Part shown: positions 52,197-62,018 of the stretch, one piece after another | Layout: every line of letters starts with the position of its first letter | How positions within the stretch are numbered: position 1 is the stretch's first letter | Assembly (NCBI RefSeq): GCF_000144695.1 | Contig: NC_014378.1 | Span: 842,781 to 906,780, forward strand | Source of the DNA: Acetohalobium arabaticum DSM 5501 | GTDB taxonomy: Bacteria > Bacillota > Halanaerobiia > Halobacteroidales > Acetohalobiaceae | Reading direction: 5' to 3' | Length of the DNA stretch: 64,000 bases | Made by a program: the position numbers and the translations under genes | Notes under the pieces: model-generated | The model's input: only the letters and a program-made list of their open reading frames with translations | What the model was told of the DNA's origin: nothing | Databases searched by the model: none

Positions 52197-53123
52197 TCAC
52201 AAGGTAATTAGATAAATAAAGAAGGGAATAGTCACTAGGGAGAATAGAGTTGTCACAAAGACTCCTTCGGATGCTAGGGTATAATCTGCTCCAAACTTTT
52301 CAGCAAAGACAACTGTAGTAGCAGCTGAAGGCATAGCAAAGAGGATAACAACTATATTATTAATCTTTGTTGGTATTGTAAACGGCTGTAGGAGTAAAAA
52401 GATTATTAACGGAATAATTATTAATTTGAGTCCGCTAATTAAGTAAAGATACTTATTATATAGAATAGTTTTAAAGTCTATATTGGTTAAAGAACTGCCG
52501 ATAACGATCATCGATAAGGGGAAAGTCATGTTACCTAACCGATCCAAAGCGCCAGTAAGTGGATTAGGTAATTGGTAGCCGGTTAATAGAAAGCCGAATC
52601 CAATTATAATGGCAATGAGTCCATTATTTAGTAATTTTTCAAACTGTATTTTATTATCTCCATCCTCTTTTTTAGTAAATAAATAGATTCCATAAGTCCA
52701 GGCTAGAACATTAAAAAAGATATTGCCTATGATAGCATACAGCATTCCGTATTCAGGATAGATAGCATCGATTACTGGATATCCCATATAGCCTACATTA
52801 CCAAAGATAGTTGCAAATTTAAAGACAGACTTTTGGTTCTGGGAAAATGGTAAGTAGTGGCTTAATAGTGAAATCATCCCAATGATAAATAGATATAATC
52901 CGCCCCACACCCAGAAACTAATCTGTAGGTTGTTGACTAAACGAGGGTTTATTTCAATGATCATCGAAGAGATGATTAAGGCTGGAAGAGTAACTTCCAT
53001 AAGTAGATCAGTTAAGCCGTCACTGACTTCTTGATTGATAATCTCTTTTTTTCTTATGATATAGCCGATAAAAATAATGATAAATAATACTAATATCTGA
53101 TTTATAATAATCGAAAACTGCAT
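52197..53123 (-). CDS. AEC-family transporter
   Basis: 308 residues, about ten membrane segments, with the family pattern FIGYIIRKKEIINQEVSDGL early, NVGYMGYPV near 105 and FAMPSAATTVVFAEKFGAD near 265. Exports or imports organic acids or auxin-like compounds; substrate unknown. Confidence 0.87.
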   Translation of the reverse strand: MQFSIIINQILVLFIIIFIGYIIRKKEIINQEVSDGLTDLLMEVTLPALIISSMIIEINPRLVNNLQISFWVWGGLYLFIIGMISLLSHYLPFSQNQKSVFKFATIFGNVGYMGYPVIDAIYPEYGMLYAIIGNIFFNVLAWTYGIYLFTKKEDGDNKIQFEKLLNNGLIAIIIGFGFLLTGYQLPNPLTGALDRLGNMTFPLSMIVIGSSLTNIDFKTILYNKYLYLISGLKLIIIPLIIFLLLQPFTIPTKINNIVVILFAMPSAATTVVFAEKFGADYTLASEGVFVTTLFSLVTIPFFIYLITL

Positions 53124-53152
53124 AACTTATTATTTCCTCCTATGTAAAATCT

Positions 53153-53178
53153 ATAATTAATGATAATCATAATTATTC
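53153..53178. promoter_or_regulatory. Fur-box-like palindrome upstream of the AEC transporter
   Basis: TTAATGATAATCATAATT carries the exact 11-base core ATGATAATCAT of the Fur box. It sits 30-55 bases before the minus-strand start at 53123. Short AT-rich matches can arise by chance. Confidence 0.35.
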
Positions 53179-53417
53179 TAACATAAGAAAACGTTTGTTT
53201 CAAAATATCTTATTACTGGAAAGTAGGAAGTAAAAGCTATAGAATTCAAGTAAATATAATTTTAAAGCAGAAATAGTAAATCGATACATAAAAATAGTAT
53301 ATTTATTATAAAATAATGCCAAAAAGTATAAATAGTAGTTTATTATTTACTATTGTAATTTATGTGGTCCGAGGATATAATTGAAATAGCAAGTTAAAAA
53401 AATTGGGGGAATGGAGA

Positions 53418-55658
53418 ATGGCGGAAAGTTTTGAAGTTACTTTCACTTATAAGCCGGTAATTTCGGTGGATAGTGTTAATCTAATCGGTGACTTCAACGA
53501 TTGGGATCTTGATAGAACACCGATGGCTGACGAAAATGGTGATGGGACTTACGAGGTGACATTGGAATTAGAGGCCGGAGAGTATCAATATAAATTTGTA
53601 GTTGATGATGATAAATGGCAGAAACCTCCTGAGGCTGACTATTATGTAGATGATGGATTTGGTGAAAAAAATGGTGTGATTATAGTTGGGGATGAGGTAC
53701 CGCTTCGAGTTTCGGTTAAAGGAAATGGTGTAATTGATTTTGAGACATTACGCCATAATAATAGTGATGTTAAGTTTGCTAATCCTCTGAGCAGGGATAG
53801 AATTTCAATTCGCTTCCAGACCAGAAGAAATGATGTTGAAGAGGTAACTTTATGTTATAATGATGGCCAAAAACAGAGAATTCAACTGGAGAACTTTGCG
53901 ACTTATGAAGAGTTCGATTTCTATAAAGCAATTATTGATTTAGAGAATCCGTATTTTGAGTATTATTTTGAAGTTAAAGATGGAGATAAAATTATCTGGT
54001 ATGATAAAGAAGGGATTAAAGAAGCAGATAACGGGAAGTTGACCGATTTAACTTCTTTCCAGTATAATTTATCCGAGGTAGATATCTTTAGGACTCCTGG
54101 CTGGGTTAAAGATGCTATCTTCTATCAAATCTTTCCTGATCGGTTTTATAACGGATGTAAAGAGAATGACCCGGAAAAAATTGAGGTATATAAAGATGAA
54201 GATACTCGGTGTGATGCTGTAATTCCTGACTGGGAAAAAGGGGTACCTCCTAATCCGCCAGTTTTAACTGAAGAGACAGAATTTTATGATAACAAGAATG
54301 AGATTCATCCCGAGGCCGGATATTATGTCTTTTACGGCGGTGATCTTCAGGGGGTAGAACAGAAGATTCCTTATCTTAAGCGGTTGGGGGTTAATGCTGT
54401 TTATCTCAATCCTATCTTTAAAGGAACTGCTAATCATAGATATAATACAGCCGGCTATGAATTAGTCGATGATACGCTGGCTATCAAAGGCGATCTTGAA
54501 GCCTCAGAAGAGTATGTAATTAAGTTGATAGAGAAGCTGCATCGGTATGGATTTAAGGTGATCTTTGATGCTGTCTTTAATCATACTGGCTATGAACACT
54601 GGGCTTTCCAGGATATTATAGAGCATGGTAAAGATTCTAAATATGTAGACTGGTATAATATTCACAGCTTTCCTATAGTACCGCTCTATAAGCAGAATAA
54701 AGAGAATCCACCGAATTATGACTGTTGGTGGGGATTTGGTCATCTACCGGAATTAAATGTTAAGAATCCTGAGGTTAGGGATTATATATTCCAGGTTACA
54801 GAAAAATGGATGGATCCTAAGGGTAATGGCGATCTTTCGGCCGGAATTGACGGCTGGAGGTTGGATGTTCCCAACGAGGTTAAAGAGGTAGTGCCTAATT
54901 TCTGGCAGGATTGGCGGGAATCTGTAATGGAGATTAATCCAGAGGCTTATATTGTAGGTGAGATCTGGGATAATGCATCTGATTATCTACAGGGAGATGA
55001 GTTTGACGGGGTAATGAATTACCGTTTCAGGGATGCAGCATTGAGATTTCTCGGCTTAAATGAGATAAAGGGTGATGAATTTGCAGCGGAATTGAGTAAA
55101 ATGTATTTTCAGTATCCAGAACAGGCAAACTATTCAATGTTAAATTTAATTGATAGCCATGATACTAGCCGCTATTTAACTGTAATTGATGAGGATAAAG
55201 AGAGAATGAAGCTGACTGTGCTCTTTCAGATGACTTATCTGGGAGCGCCTATGGTCTATTATGGCGACGAGATAGGTATGAAAGGTGAAGATGGACCGGA
55301 CTGTCGGCGAACTATGATCTGGAAGGATAGAGGTTATACTAAGCCGGATTATGATCTATTCAATCATTATCAGCGTTTAATTAAGATTCGGAAACAGCAG
55401 CCGGCACTGCGGCGGGGTAATATTCGCGGAATTGATATTGCTTATGATCAGGTTGATGGTTTTAAGAGGAGCTATGGAGACCAACAGCTACTGGTGCTGT
55501 TAAATGCTGGCAAAGAGATGATTGATTTAGAAGTAGAAGTTGATGCAGCTGATGGTAAGTATCGAGAACTCTATCAAAATAGAATAGTATCAGTTGATAA
55601 TGGCCGACTGCATCTTAAACTCGAAGGAATAACAGGGGCTATAATTAAATTAAGTTAG
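53418..55658 (+). CDS. GH13 alpha-amylase/neopullulanase with N-terminal CBM48-like domain
   Basis: 746 residues, no signal peptide, so cytoplasmic. The N-terminal domain (about 5-95) resembles CBM48 (VNLIGDFNDWD ... GEYQYKFVVDD); a second beta domain follows. The catalytic barrel shows FYQIFPDRFYNG, DAVFNHTG, GWRLDVPNEV (nucleophile Asp), GEIWDNA (acid Glu) and DSHDTSRY. This pattern fits neopullulanase/cyclomaltodextrinase. ATG 53418 follows GGGGGAA by about 8 bases. Pairs with malQ 14 bases downstream. Confidence 0.9.
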   Translation: MAESFEVTFTYKPVISVDSVNLIGDFNDWDLDRTPMADENGDGTYEVTLELEAGEYQYKFVVDDDKWQKPPEADYYVDDGFGEKNGVIIVGDEVPLRVSVKGNGVIDFETLRHNNSDVKFANPLSRDRISIRFQTRRNDVEEVTLCYNDGQKQRIQLENFATYEEFDFYKAIIDLENPYFEYYFEVKDGDKIIWYDKEGIKEADNGKLTDLTSFQYNLSEVDIFRTPGWVKDAIFYQIFPDRFYNGCKENDPEKIEVYKDEDTRCDAVIPDWEKGVPPNPPVLTEETEFYDNKNEIHPEAGYYVFYGGDLQGVEQKIPYLKRLGVNAVYLNPIFKGTANHRYNTAGYELVDDTLAIKGDLEASEEYVIKLIEKLHRYGFKVIFDAVFNHTGYEHWAFQDIIEHGKDSKYVDWYNIHSFPIVPLYKQNKENPPNYDCWWGFGHLPELNVKNPEVRDYIFQVTEKWMDPKGNGDLSAGIDGWRLDVPNEVKEVVPNFWQDWRESVMEINPEAYIVGEIWDNASDYLQGDEFDGVMNYRFRDAALRFLGLNEIKGDEFAAELSKMYFQYPEQANYSMLNLIDSHDTSRYLTVIDEDKERMKLTVLFQMTYLGAPMVYYGDEIGMKGEDGPDCRRTMIWKDRGYTKPDYDLFNHYQRLIKIRKQQPALRRGNIRGIDIAYDQVDGFKRSYGDQQLLVLLNAGKEMIDLEVEVDAADGKYRELYQNRIVSVDNGRLHLKLEGITGAIIKLS

Positions 55659-55672
55659 AAAGGGGTAGAATA

Positions 55673-57160
55673 GTGGAGTTTAAAAGACAGAGCGGTATTT
55701 TATTACATCCCACTTCTCTGCCAGGGGATTATGGAATCGGTTCTTTAGGTGAAGAAGCTTATGAATTTATAGATTTTCTTGTTGCTGCAGACCAGAAGTT
55801 ATGGCAGATACTTCCGTTAGGTCCAACCGGATATGGAGATTCTCCATACCAGTCCTTTTCAGCCTTTGCTGGTAATCCATTATTGATCAGTTTAGAGCGG
55901 CTTAAGGAAGATGGATTATTAGCAGCAGATGATTTGAAGACAGAGAAAGAATTTGCTCTGGATTATGTAGATTATGATCAGGTAACTGAGTTTAAGTATC
56001 CTCTATTTGAAAAGGCCTTCCAAACGTTTAAACGGGATGCTGCAAAGTCGATCGAGGATAAGTTTCAACGTTTCTGTTGTGAGAACAGCGACTGGTTGGA
56101 TGATTATGCACTCTTTAAGACACTTAAAGAGTGCTTTGAGGGGCAGCCGTGGTATGAATGGGATGAAGATATCAAATTAAGAAGGTCGGAAGCTATAAAC
56201 CATTACCAGGAAACTCTGCAGGATAGAATTAAGTTTCATAAATTTATTCAGTATATCTTCTTTAAACAGTGGAATAGATTAAAAGCCTATGCCAATGAAA
56301 ATTATATTAAGATAGTTGGTGATATTCCTATCTTTGTAGCCTATGATAGTGCAGATGTCTGGGCTAATCCTGAACTCTTTTCTTTAGATGAAGATAAGAA
56401 GCCGATTAATGTAGCCGGAGTGCCCCCAGATTATTTCAGTGAAACAGGACAGTTATGGGGTAATCCATTATATGATTGGCAGAAATTAAAAGAGACCGAT
56501 TATGACTGGTGGATAGATAGATTTGAGACAACCTTGGAATTAGTGGATATTGTTCGTTTAGACCATTTTAGAGGCTTTGCTGCCTACTGGGCAGTTCCTT
56601 ATGGAGAAAAGACAGCTGTTAGAGGCAAATGGAAAGAAGGGCCGGGCAGAGACTTCTTTAGAAAGGTTAAAGATGAATTAAAGAAACTGCCTATTATTGC
56701 TGAAGATTTAGGTGTGATTACTGATGAAGTTGAGGAATTGAGGGATTACTTCAAGCTTCCCGGGATGAATGTTTTACAGTTTGGTTTCAACTCTCAGGAT
56801 GATAACAACCATCTGCCCCATAATTATACTAAAAATTCAGTAGTTTATACCGGAACCCATGATAATAATACTGTTTTAGGCTGGTATAATAATGCTGATG
56901 ATGAAGCTAGAGAATATGCAATAGAATATCTAAAAGCTAGTGAGGATAATATCTGCTGGGATTTTCTGCAGGCAGCCTGGGCTTCAGTATCCAAAATTGC
57001 TATTGCCCCTCTTCAGGATATTCTTTCGTTGAATAGCGAGGCTAGAATGAATACTCCAGGAACTACTAAGGGTAACTGGAAGTGGAGATATAGAAAAGAA
57101 ATGTTGGATGTTAATTTAAGCAAGAAACTAAAGAGATTAACCGGAATATACCATAGATAA
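55673..57160 (+). CDS. malQ: 4-alpha-glucanotransferase
   Basis: 495 residues, GH77. Motifs: RQSGILLHPTSLPGDYGIGS at the start, LPLGPTGYGDSPYQSFSAFA near 45-65, GDIPIFVAYDSADVW near 220, the nucleophile block VRLDHFRGF near 300 and the acid IIAEDLG near 350. GTG start with AAAGGGG upstream. Works on maltodextrins released by the GH13 enzyme. Confidence 0.95.
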   Translation: MEFKRQSGILLHPTSLPGDYGIGSLGEEAYEFIDFLVAADQKLWQILPLGPTGYGDSPYQSFSAFAGNPLLISLERLKEDGLLAADDLKTEKEFALDYVDYDQVTEFKYPLFEKAFQTFKRDAAKSIEDKFQRFCCENSDWLDDYALFKTLKECFEGQPWYEWDEDIKLRRSEAINHYQETLQDRIKFHKFIQYIFFKQWNRLKAYANENYIKIVGDIPIFVAYDSADVWANPELFSLDEDKKPINVAGVPPDYFSETGQLWGNPLYDWQKLKETDYDWWIDRFETTLELVDIVRLDHFRGFAAYWAVPYGEKTAVRGKWKEGPGRDFFRKVKDELKKLPIIAEDLGVITDEVEELRDYFKLPGMNVLQFGFNSQDDNNHLPHNYTKNSVVYTGTHDNNTVLGWYNNADDEAREYAIEYLKASEDNICWDFLQAAWASVSKIAIAPLQDILSLNSEARMNTPGTTKGNWKWRYRKEMLDVNLSKKLKRLTGIYHR

Positions 57161-57203
57161 ATCTACAAGTCTTCACTTTTTTACAGTAAAAAGAAGGATT
57201 TTT

Positions 57204-57234
57204 TTGTCAGATGTAGAAATATTCTAGATACAAT
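57204..57234 (+). promoter_or_regulatory. Probable promoter of riboswitch 4
   Basis: TTGTCA at 57204 and TACAAT at 57229, 19 bases apart, just before the aptamer. Confidence 0.5.
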
Positions 57235-57258
57235 GTAGTTTAATTAAGTGAATAAAGC

Positions 57259-57436
57259 AGATGGCTGGGTGCCTTTTGTATTTACAAAAGGATAATAGGG
57301 AATCAGGTCTAAGTCCTGAGCGGGTCCGCCACTGTAACTAGTTAGTTAGGCTTAAATTGCCACTTGGATAGATTGATATCTAGGGAAGGTAAAGTCTAAT
57401 GTTTAGGCTAGAAGCCAGGAAACCTGCCCAGCTGTT
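57259..57436 (+). promoter_or_regulatory. Cobalamin riboswitch 4
   Basis: Core GGGAATCAGGTCTAAGTCC at 57298, GGGTCCGCCACTGTAACTAG at about 57322 and B12 box GGCTAGAAGCCAGGAAACC near 57406. P1 pairs CAGATGGCTGGGTG with CCTGCCCAGCTG. It precedes the whole corrin biosynthesis operon. Confidence 0.93.
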
Positions 57437-57505
57437 ATCCTACATAATCTTCGGAAGTAGAGATTTGTAGGAAGGTTAAGCAGTAATTGATTCCTTTATT
57501 CCTTC

Positions 57506-57540
57506 CTCAATCTTGGTTTTAAGATTGAGTTTTTTTATTT
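57506..57540 (+). terminator. Riboswitch 4 terminator
   Basis: CTCAATCTT / AAGATTGAG stem followed by TTTTTTTATTTT, shortly before cbiC. Confidence 0.88.
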
Positions 57541-57572
57541 TAAAAATGATAGAATCAGGGAGGTAGTTTAAT

Positions 57573-58190
57573 TTGGAAATTATTCAGAATCCAGAGGCAA
57601 TTGAAGATAAGAGCATGAATATTATCGAAGAAGAAGTAGCCGACTTAGAATGCAGCGACCAGGAAAAGAAGATAGTCAAGCGGGTGATTCATGCTACGGC
57701 TGACTTTGATTTTAAGGACTTAATTATTATATCCGAGGATGCCGTTGAGGCAGGACTTCAGGCTTTAGAATCCGGTTCCAATATTGTAACTGATGTTAAT
57801 ATGCTGCGGGCCGGAATTAATGATCGGAAATTAGGTTCATTTGGTGGGGAGCTGAAGTGTTTTATTAGCAATGATGATGTGGCTAAAGAGGCTAAAGAGA
57901 AAGGAATTACTCGATCGATGATGTCTATGCGGCGAGCAGCAAAGAATCCTGATAATAAGATCTTTGCTATTGGGAATGCTCCTACGGCTCTTTTTGAGTT
58001 GATGAAGCTTATCAAAGCAGGCAAAGCTGATCCGGAATTGATTATAGGTACACCAGTCGGCTTTGTGGGAGCTAAAGAATCCAAAGCAGAATTGGAAAAG
58101 ATGGATCTACCCTTCATTACAGTACGGGGACGTAAAGGAGGAAGCAGCGTAGCAGCTTCCATTACTAATGCTTTGTTGTATATGAAGTAA
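57573..58190 (+). CDS. cbiC: Cobalt-precorrin-8X methylmutase CbiC
   Basis: 205 residues. Moves the C11 methyl to C12 to give cobyrinate. Motifs: VKRVIHATADFDF with the conserved His near residue 48, INDRKLGSFGGELKC, then TRSMMSMRRA and GNAPTALF ... GTPVGFVGAKESK, RKGGSSVAASI at the end. TTG 57573 with GGAGGTA upstream. First gene after riboswitch 4. Confidence 0.94.
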   Translation: MEIIQNPEAIEDKSMNIIEEEVADLECSDQEKKIVKRVIHATADFDFKDLIIISEDAVEAGLQALESGSNIVTDVNMLRAGINDRKLGSFGGELKCFISNDDVAKEAKEKGITRSMMSMRRAAKNPDNKIFAIGNAPTALFELMKLIKAGKADPELIIGTPVGFVGAKESKAELEKMDLPFITVRGRKGGSSVAASITNALLYMK

Positions 58191-58215
58191 TTGTTAGCCA
58201 ATAGAGGTGAAGATA

Positions 58216-59346
58216 ATGTTTGAATCCTATGTAAAACGGAATGGTGAGAAATTAAGGCGGGGCTATACTACTGGAACTGCTGCTGCTGGAGCAGCCAAAG
58301 CTGCAGCAGAAACTTTATATTCGGGACAGACTTTAGATGTGGTTAAGGTAGATACTCCTGCTGAGATAGTAGTTGATTTAGAGATAAGTGGGACTGAAAT
58401 CAAAGAAGAAAGTGTTAGCTGTACAGTGCTTAAAGATGGCGGTGATGATGCCGATATTACTGATGGAACAGAGATAGTAGCCGAAGTAACTAAACTGGAC
58501 AGCGGAATTGAGCTCAAGGGCGGAAAAGGGGTAGGAGAGGTTACAAAACCTGGGCTGGCTGTGGAAGTAGGTAAGCCGGCCATTAATCCAGTACCCCGGG
58601 AGATGATTATCGATTCAGTTAAAGAGGTTTTACCACCAGAAAGCGGGGCAAAGATTACCATCAAGGTGCCCGAAGGTGAGGAGTTAGCCGCTAATACACT
58701 GAATCCCCGGCTGGGAGTAGAAGGTGGAATTTCGATTTTAGGAACTACCGGTATCGTTGAGCCTATGTCCAAGAAGGCTTACCGTGAATCGCTGGTAGTT
58801 ACTCTTGACCAGGCACTGGCTGAAGATAATTATGAGTTGGTTTTTATCTTTGGTAATTACGGCAAACAAATGGCACAAAGCATGGGAGTTTCTGATAATC
58901 AGTGGGTTAAGATGAGTAACTTTGTCGGCTATATGCTGGAGCGGGCAGCTGAAAGGGAGATTGAACGGATTATCCTGTTAGGCCATGTTGGTAAGTTGAT
59001 TAAAGTAGGAGCCGGCATCTTTGATACTCACAGCAGTGTAGCCGATGCACGGCTGGAGATAGTAGCAGCCTATACTGCCAGCTTAGGTGGCAGTCAGCAG
59101 TTAATTCAAAAGATCTTGGCGGCCAATACTGCCGAAGAGACGATTCAGATTCTGCGTGAAGTTGAGTTAGCTGAAGATGTATTTAATTTATTGGCTAAGC
59201 GGGTGGTTGCTAGAGCTGCTGAAAAGGTAGAATATGAAATTGATTTTGGTGCTATTCTATTTTCAATGGACCAAGAGGTTGTAGGTAGTTATGGAGTAGA
59301 GTTAAAGAAAGGAGCGGAAGAATGGAGAATCAAATCTATGTGCTAG
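58216..59346 (+). CDS. cbiD: Cobalt-precorrin-5B C1-methyltransferase CbiD
   Basis: 376 residues. Starts with the CbiD hallmark LRRGYTTGTAAAGAAKAAAE, then GLGVEGGISILGTTGIVEPM-like text (LGVEGGISILGTTGIVEP) near 175 and GHVGKLIKVGAGIFDTHS near 260. ATG 58216 has GAGGTGA upstream. Overlaps cbiE by 25 bases. Confidence 0.94.
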   Translation: MFESYVKRNGEKLRRGYTTGTAAAGAAKAAAETLYSGQTLDVVKVDTPAEIVVDLEISGTEIKEESVSCTVLKDGGDDADITDGTEIVAEVTKLDSGIELKGGKGVGEVTKPGLAVEVGKPAINPVPREMIIDSVKEVLPPESGAKITIKVPEGEELAANTLNPRLGVEGGISILGTTGIVEPMSKKAYRESLVVTLDQALAEDNYELVFIFGNYGKQMAQSMGVSDNQWVKMSNFVGYMLERAAEREIERIILLGHVGKLIKVGAGIFDTHSSVADARLEIVAAYTASLGGSQQLIQKILAANTAEETIQILREVELAEDVFNLLAKRVVARAAEKVEYEIDFGAILFSMDQEVVGSYGVELKKGAEEWRIKSMC

Positions 59347-59948
59347 GTATCGGACCAGGCAGTAAGGAGTATATGCTGCCGGTTGTTGAACGGTTAGCAT
59401 CAGAATCCGATGTCTTAATCGGCGGTAGACGGGCTTTAGAATTATTTTCCCAGTTAGATAAAGAAGAGTTAGTAATCAAGGCTGATCTGGAGCGGATTCT
59501 GAATTATATTCAGGATAATTATCAACAGAAACAGATAGCTGTATTGGTCTCCGGAGATCCAGGGCTGTATAGTATGCTGAACTATCTATCGAAACACTTC
59601 AGTAAGGATCAGTTGAAGGTTATTCCCGGTATCAGCTCGCTGCAGTTAGGCTTTGCTGAAGCAAAGTTAGTCTGGCAGGATGCTGAGATTACCAGTCTGC
59701 ATGGCAGAGAGAGATCTGAACTGCTGGAGTTAGTTCAAAAGGAAGATAAAGTAGGCTTCTTTACTGATCATAAATTTCCTCCGGATGAGATTGCTCAGTA
59801 TCTACTGGATAATGGAGTTCAAGATAGAAAGGCCTTTGTCGGCGAGCGCCTGTCTTATGAGGACGAACGAATTATTGATGGAGATTTAGAAGAAATAGCA
59901 GACTCTGATAACTTCGATATGTCAGTGATGGTGGTTTATAGTGAGTAA
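59322..59948 (+). CDS. cbiE: Cobalt-precorrin-7 C5-methyltransferase CbiE
   Basis: 208 residues of the tetrapyrrole methylase fold: YVLGIGPGSKEYMLP at the N-terminus, VLVSGDPGLYSML near 73 and VIPGISSLQLGFA near 105. Separate from CbiT here, which acts on the same intermediate. Confidence 0.92.
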   Translation: MENQIYVLGIGPGSKEYMLPVVERLASESDVLIGGRRALELFSQLDKEELVIKADLERILNYIQDNYQQKQIAVLVSGDPGLYSMLNYLSKHFSKDQLKVIPGISSLQLGFAEAKLVWQDAEITSLHGRERSELLELVQKEDKVGFFTDHKFPPDEIAQYLLDNGVQDRKAFVGERLSYEDERIIDGDLEEIADSDNFDMSVMVVYSE

Positions 59949-60531
59949 ATGGAGGTTTCAAACACCAGGTATTCCGGATGATCTTTTCATTAGAGGAGAT
60001 CTGCCGATGACTAAAGAAGAGGTTAGGGCGGTGACTATCTCTAAACTCCGTTTAAAACGGGATAGTGTTGTCTGGGATATTGGAGCGGGAACTGGTTCTT
60101 TAAGTATTGAAGCAGGATTGATTGCTGACCAGGGCAGTGTCTGGGCTGTCGAAAGAGAATCGGAAGGAATAGAATTGATCAACCAGAACTGTGAAGAGTT
60201 TGGAGTAGAAAATATTGAACCTATCAATGGCGAAGCTCCAGCGGCTTTAGCAGATCTGCCGGCTGCAGACCGAATTATTATCGGCGGCAGCGGTGGACAG
60301 CTAGAAGAGATACTAGCCATGGTTGATAAGAAGATGACAGCCGAGGGCAGAGTAGTTCTCAATGCTATTACTTTAGAGACGCTGTTGGCAGCTAAAGAGT
60401 CTTTGAGTAAAATGGATTACAGTTTTAATATAGTAACAGTCAGCATCACTCGAACAAGAGAAATAGGCAACTACCATATGCTAGATGCCCAGAATCCTAT
60501 CTATATTATTGCAGGAGAGAGGAGAAGATAA
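59941..60531 (+). CDS. cbiT: Cobalt-precorrin-6B C15-methyltransferase (decarboxylating) CbiT
   Basis: 196 residues of a class I SAM methyltransferase: [18 protein letters not shown] near 40-57, then [33 protein letters not shown] at the start is typical of CbiT. GTG 59941 overlaps the end of cbiE by 8 bases. Confidence 0.93.
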   Translation: MSKWRFQTPGIPDDLFIRGDLPMTKEEVRAVTISKLRLKRDSVVWDIGAGTGSLSIEAGLIADQGSVWAVERESEGIELINQNCEEFGVENIEPINGEAPAALADLPAADRIIIGGSGGQLEEILAMVDKKMTAEGRVVLNAITLETLLAAKESLSKMDYSFNIVTVSITRTREIGNYHMLDAQNPIYIIAGERRR

Positions 60532-60532
60532 G

Positions 60533-61246
60533 ATGGCAGGTAAGTTTTACGGAGTAGGAGTCGGACCAGGTGATCCAGAATTAATGACGCTTAAAGCAAA
60601 GCGGATTCTGGATCAAGCTGACATTATCTGTACTCCTAAGTCAAAAGCAGGAAAAGATAGTATTGCTCTATCGATAGTAAAGGAAGTAGTTTCGACTGAA
60701 GGAAAGATAAAGGATCTCGTTTTTCCTATGACTCACGATCAAGAAAGGCTGGATAAATTTTGGAATGAAGCAGTAGATGAAATTCAGGCTGAACTGGAAA
60801 GCGGACAGAATGTAGCCTTTATTACTCTTGGTGATCCTTTATTATACAGTACTTATATCTATGTTTTAGAAAGGTTGCAGAATAGACCAATGGAAGTAGA
60901 GATAGAAACTGTTCCTGGGATTAACTCATTTTCTGCCTGTGCTGCTGCTATGAATCAGCCGCTGGCAGAGAAGAATGAAACGCTGTCTATTATTCCGGCA
61001 GCCTATGATTATGATGATTTAGAAGAGATTCTAGCTACTTTTGATAATACAGTTTTGATGAAGGTAGCCCGCAACTTTGATGAGGTAGTAGCTAAACTGG
61101 AGAAGTTAGAGATGAAAGAAAGCTCCTTTTATGCCAGTAAATGCGGCCGCAGTGAAGAGCTGTTGACTAGAGACTTAGATAGTCTATTAGGCGATGAACT
61201 GGATTATCTATCATTAGTAATTGCTAAACAGAGAGGAGAGGAATAA
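60533..61246 (+). CDS. cbiL: Cobalt-factor II C20-methyltransferase CbiL
   Basis: About 237 residues: [20 protein letters not shown] at the start, [17 protein letters not shown] near 100 and [14 protein letters not shown] near 130, matching CbiL. ATG 60533 with GAGAGGAGAAG upstream is chosen over the upstream frame inside cbiT. Confidence 0.92.
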   Translation: MAGKFYGVGVGPGDPELMTLKAKRILDQADIICTPKSKAGKDSIALSIVKEVVSTEGKIKDLVFPMTHDQERLDKFWNEAVDEIQAELESGQNVAFITLGDPLLYSTYIYVLERLQNRPMEVEIETVPGINSFSACAAAMNQPLAEKNETLSIIPAAYDYDDLEEILATFDNTVLMKVARNFDEVVAKLEKLEMKESSFYASKCGRSEELLTRDLDSLLGDELDYLSLVIAKQRGEE

Positions 61247-61250
61247 AGTT

Positions 61251-62015
61251 ATGAAGGTCTACTTTGTTGGAGCAGGACCAGGAGATCCAGAATTAATTAC
61301 TGTTAAGGGCCAGAAGATTATTAAGAAAGCCGATGTTATTATCTATGCCGGTTCATTGGTTAATCCTGATGTCTTGGATGTAGCTAAAGATGAAGCTGAG
61401 ATACATAATAGTGCTTCTATGACTTTAGAAGAGGTGCTAGAGGTAATGGAAACAGCAGTTGCTGAGAATAAACTGGTAGCCAGAGTCCATACCGGTGATC
61501 CCAGCCTCTATGGAGCAATCCAGGAACAGATCGATGAGCTAGTAGAGATGGAGGTTGATTTTGAGGTGATTCCCGGCGTTAGTTCCTTTCTGGCTACGGC
61601 AGCCAGCTTAAAGCGGGAGTATACTTTACCTGATGTAAGCCAGACAATGATTCTGACTAGACTGGAAGGCAGAACCAGTGTACCGGATAAAGAGAAACTG
61701 CATAAACTGGCCCGCCATAATGCTTCGATGGCAATCTTCTTAAGTGTCCATATGATAGGGGATGTAGTCAAAGAATTAGCCGAGGAGTATCCAGTGGAGA
61801 CCCCAATTGCAGTGGTTCAGAAGGCCTCCTGGCCTGATGAAAAGAAGGTGATCGGTACTCTAGAGACGATTACTGAGAAGGTAGAAGAAGCTGAGATCGA
61901 TAAGACAGCTATGATTGTAGTAGGCGACTTTCTGGATACAGAGTATTCGCGGTCCAAACTATATGATAAGGATTTCAGCCATGAATACCGGACAAGTAAT
62001 ACTGGGAGCCAGTAA
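61251..62015 (+). CDS. cbiF: Cobalt-precorrin-4 C11-methyltransferase CbiF
   Basis: 254 residues: YFVGAGPGDPELITVKGQK, then ADVIIYAGSLVNPDVL, VARVHTGDPSLYGAI and VIPGVSSFLATAA, all typical of CbiF. ATG 61251 with GAGAGGAGAGG upstream is chosen over the earlier frame inside cbiL. Confidence 0.95.
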   Translation: MKVYFVGAGPGDPELITVKGQKIIKKADVIIYAGSLVNPDVLDVAKDEAEIHNSASMTLEEVLEVMETAVAENKLVARVHTGDPSLYGAIQEQIDELVEMEVDFEVIPGVSSFLATAASLKREYTLPDVSQTMILTRLEGRTSVPDKEKLHKLARHNASMAIFLSVHMIGDVVKELAEEYPVETPIAVVQKASWPDEKKVIGTLETITEKVEEAEIDKTAMIVVGDFLDTEYSRSKLYDKDFSHEYRTSNTGSQ

Positions 62016-62018
62016 AGA

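Noticed and set aside
58263-58772. 169-residue minus-strand frame inside cbiD
   Set aside because: Shadow frame with simple Ser/Thr/Pro composition opposite a certain gene.
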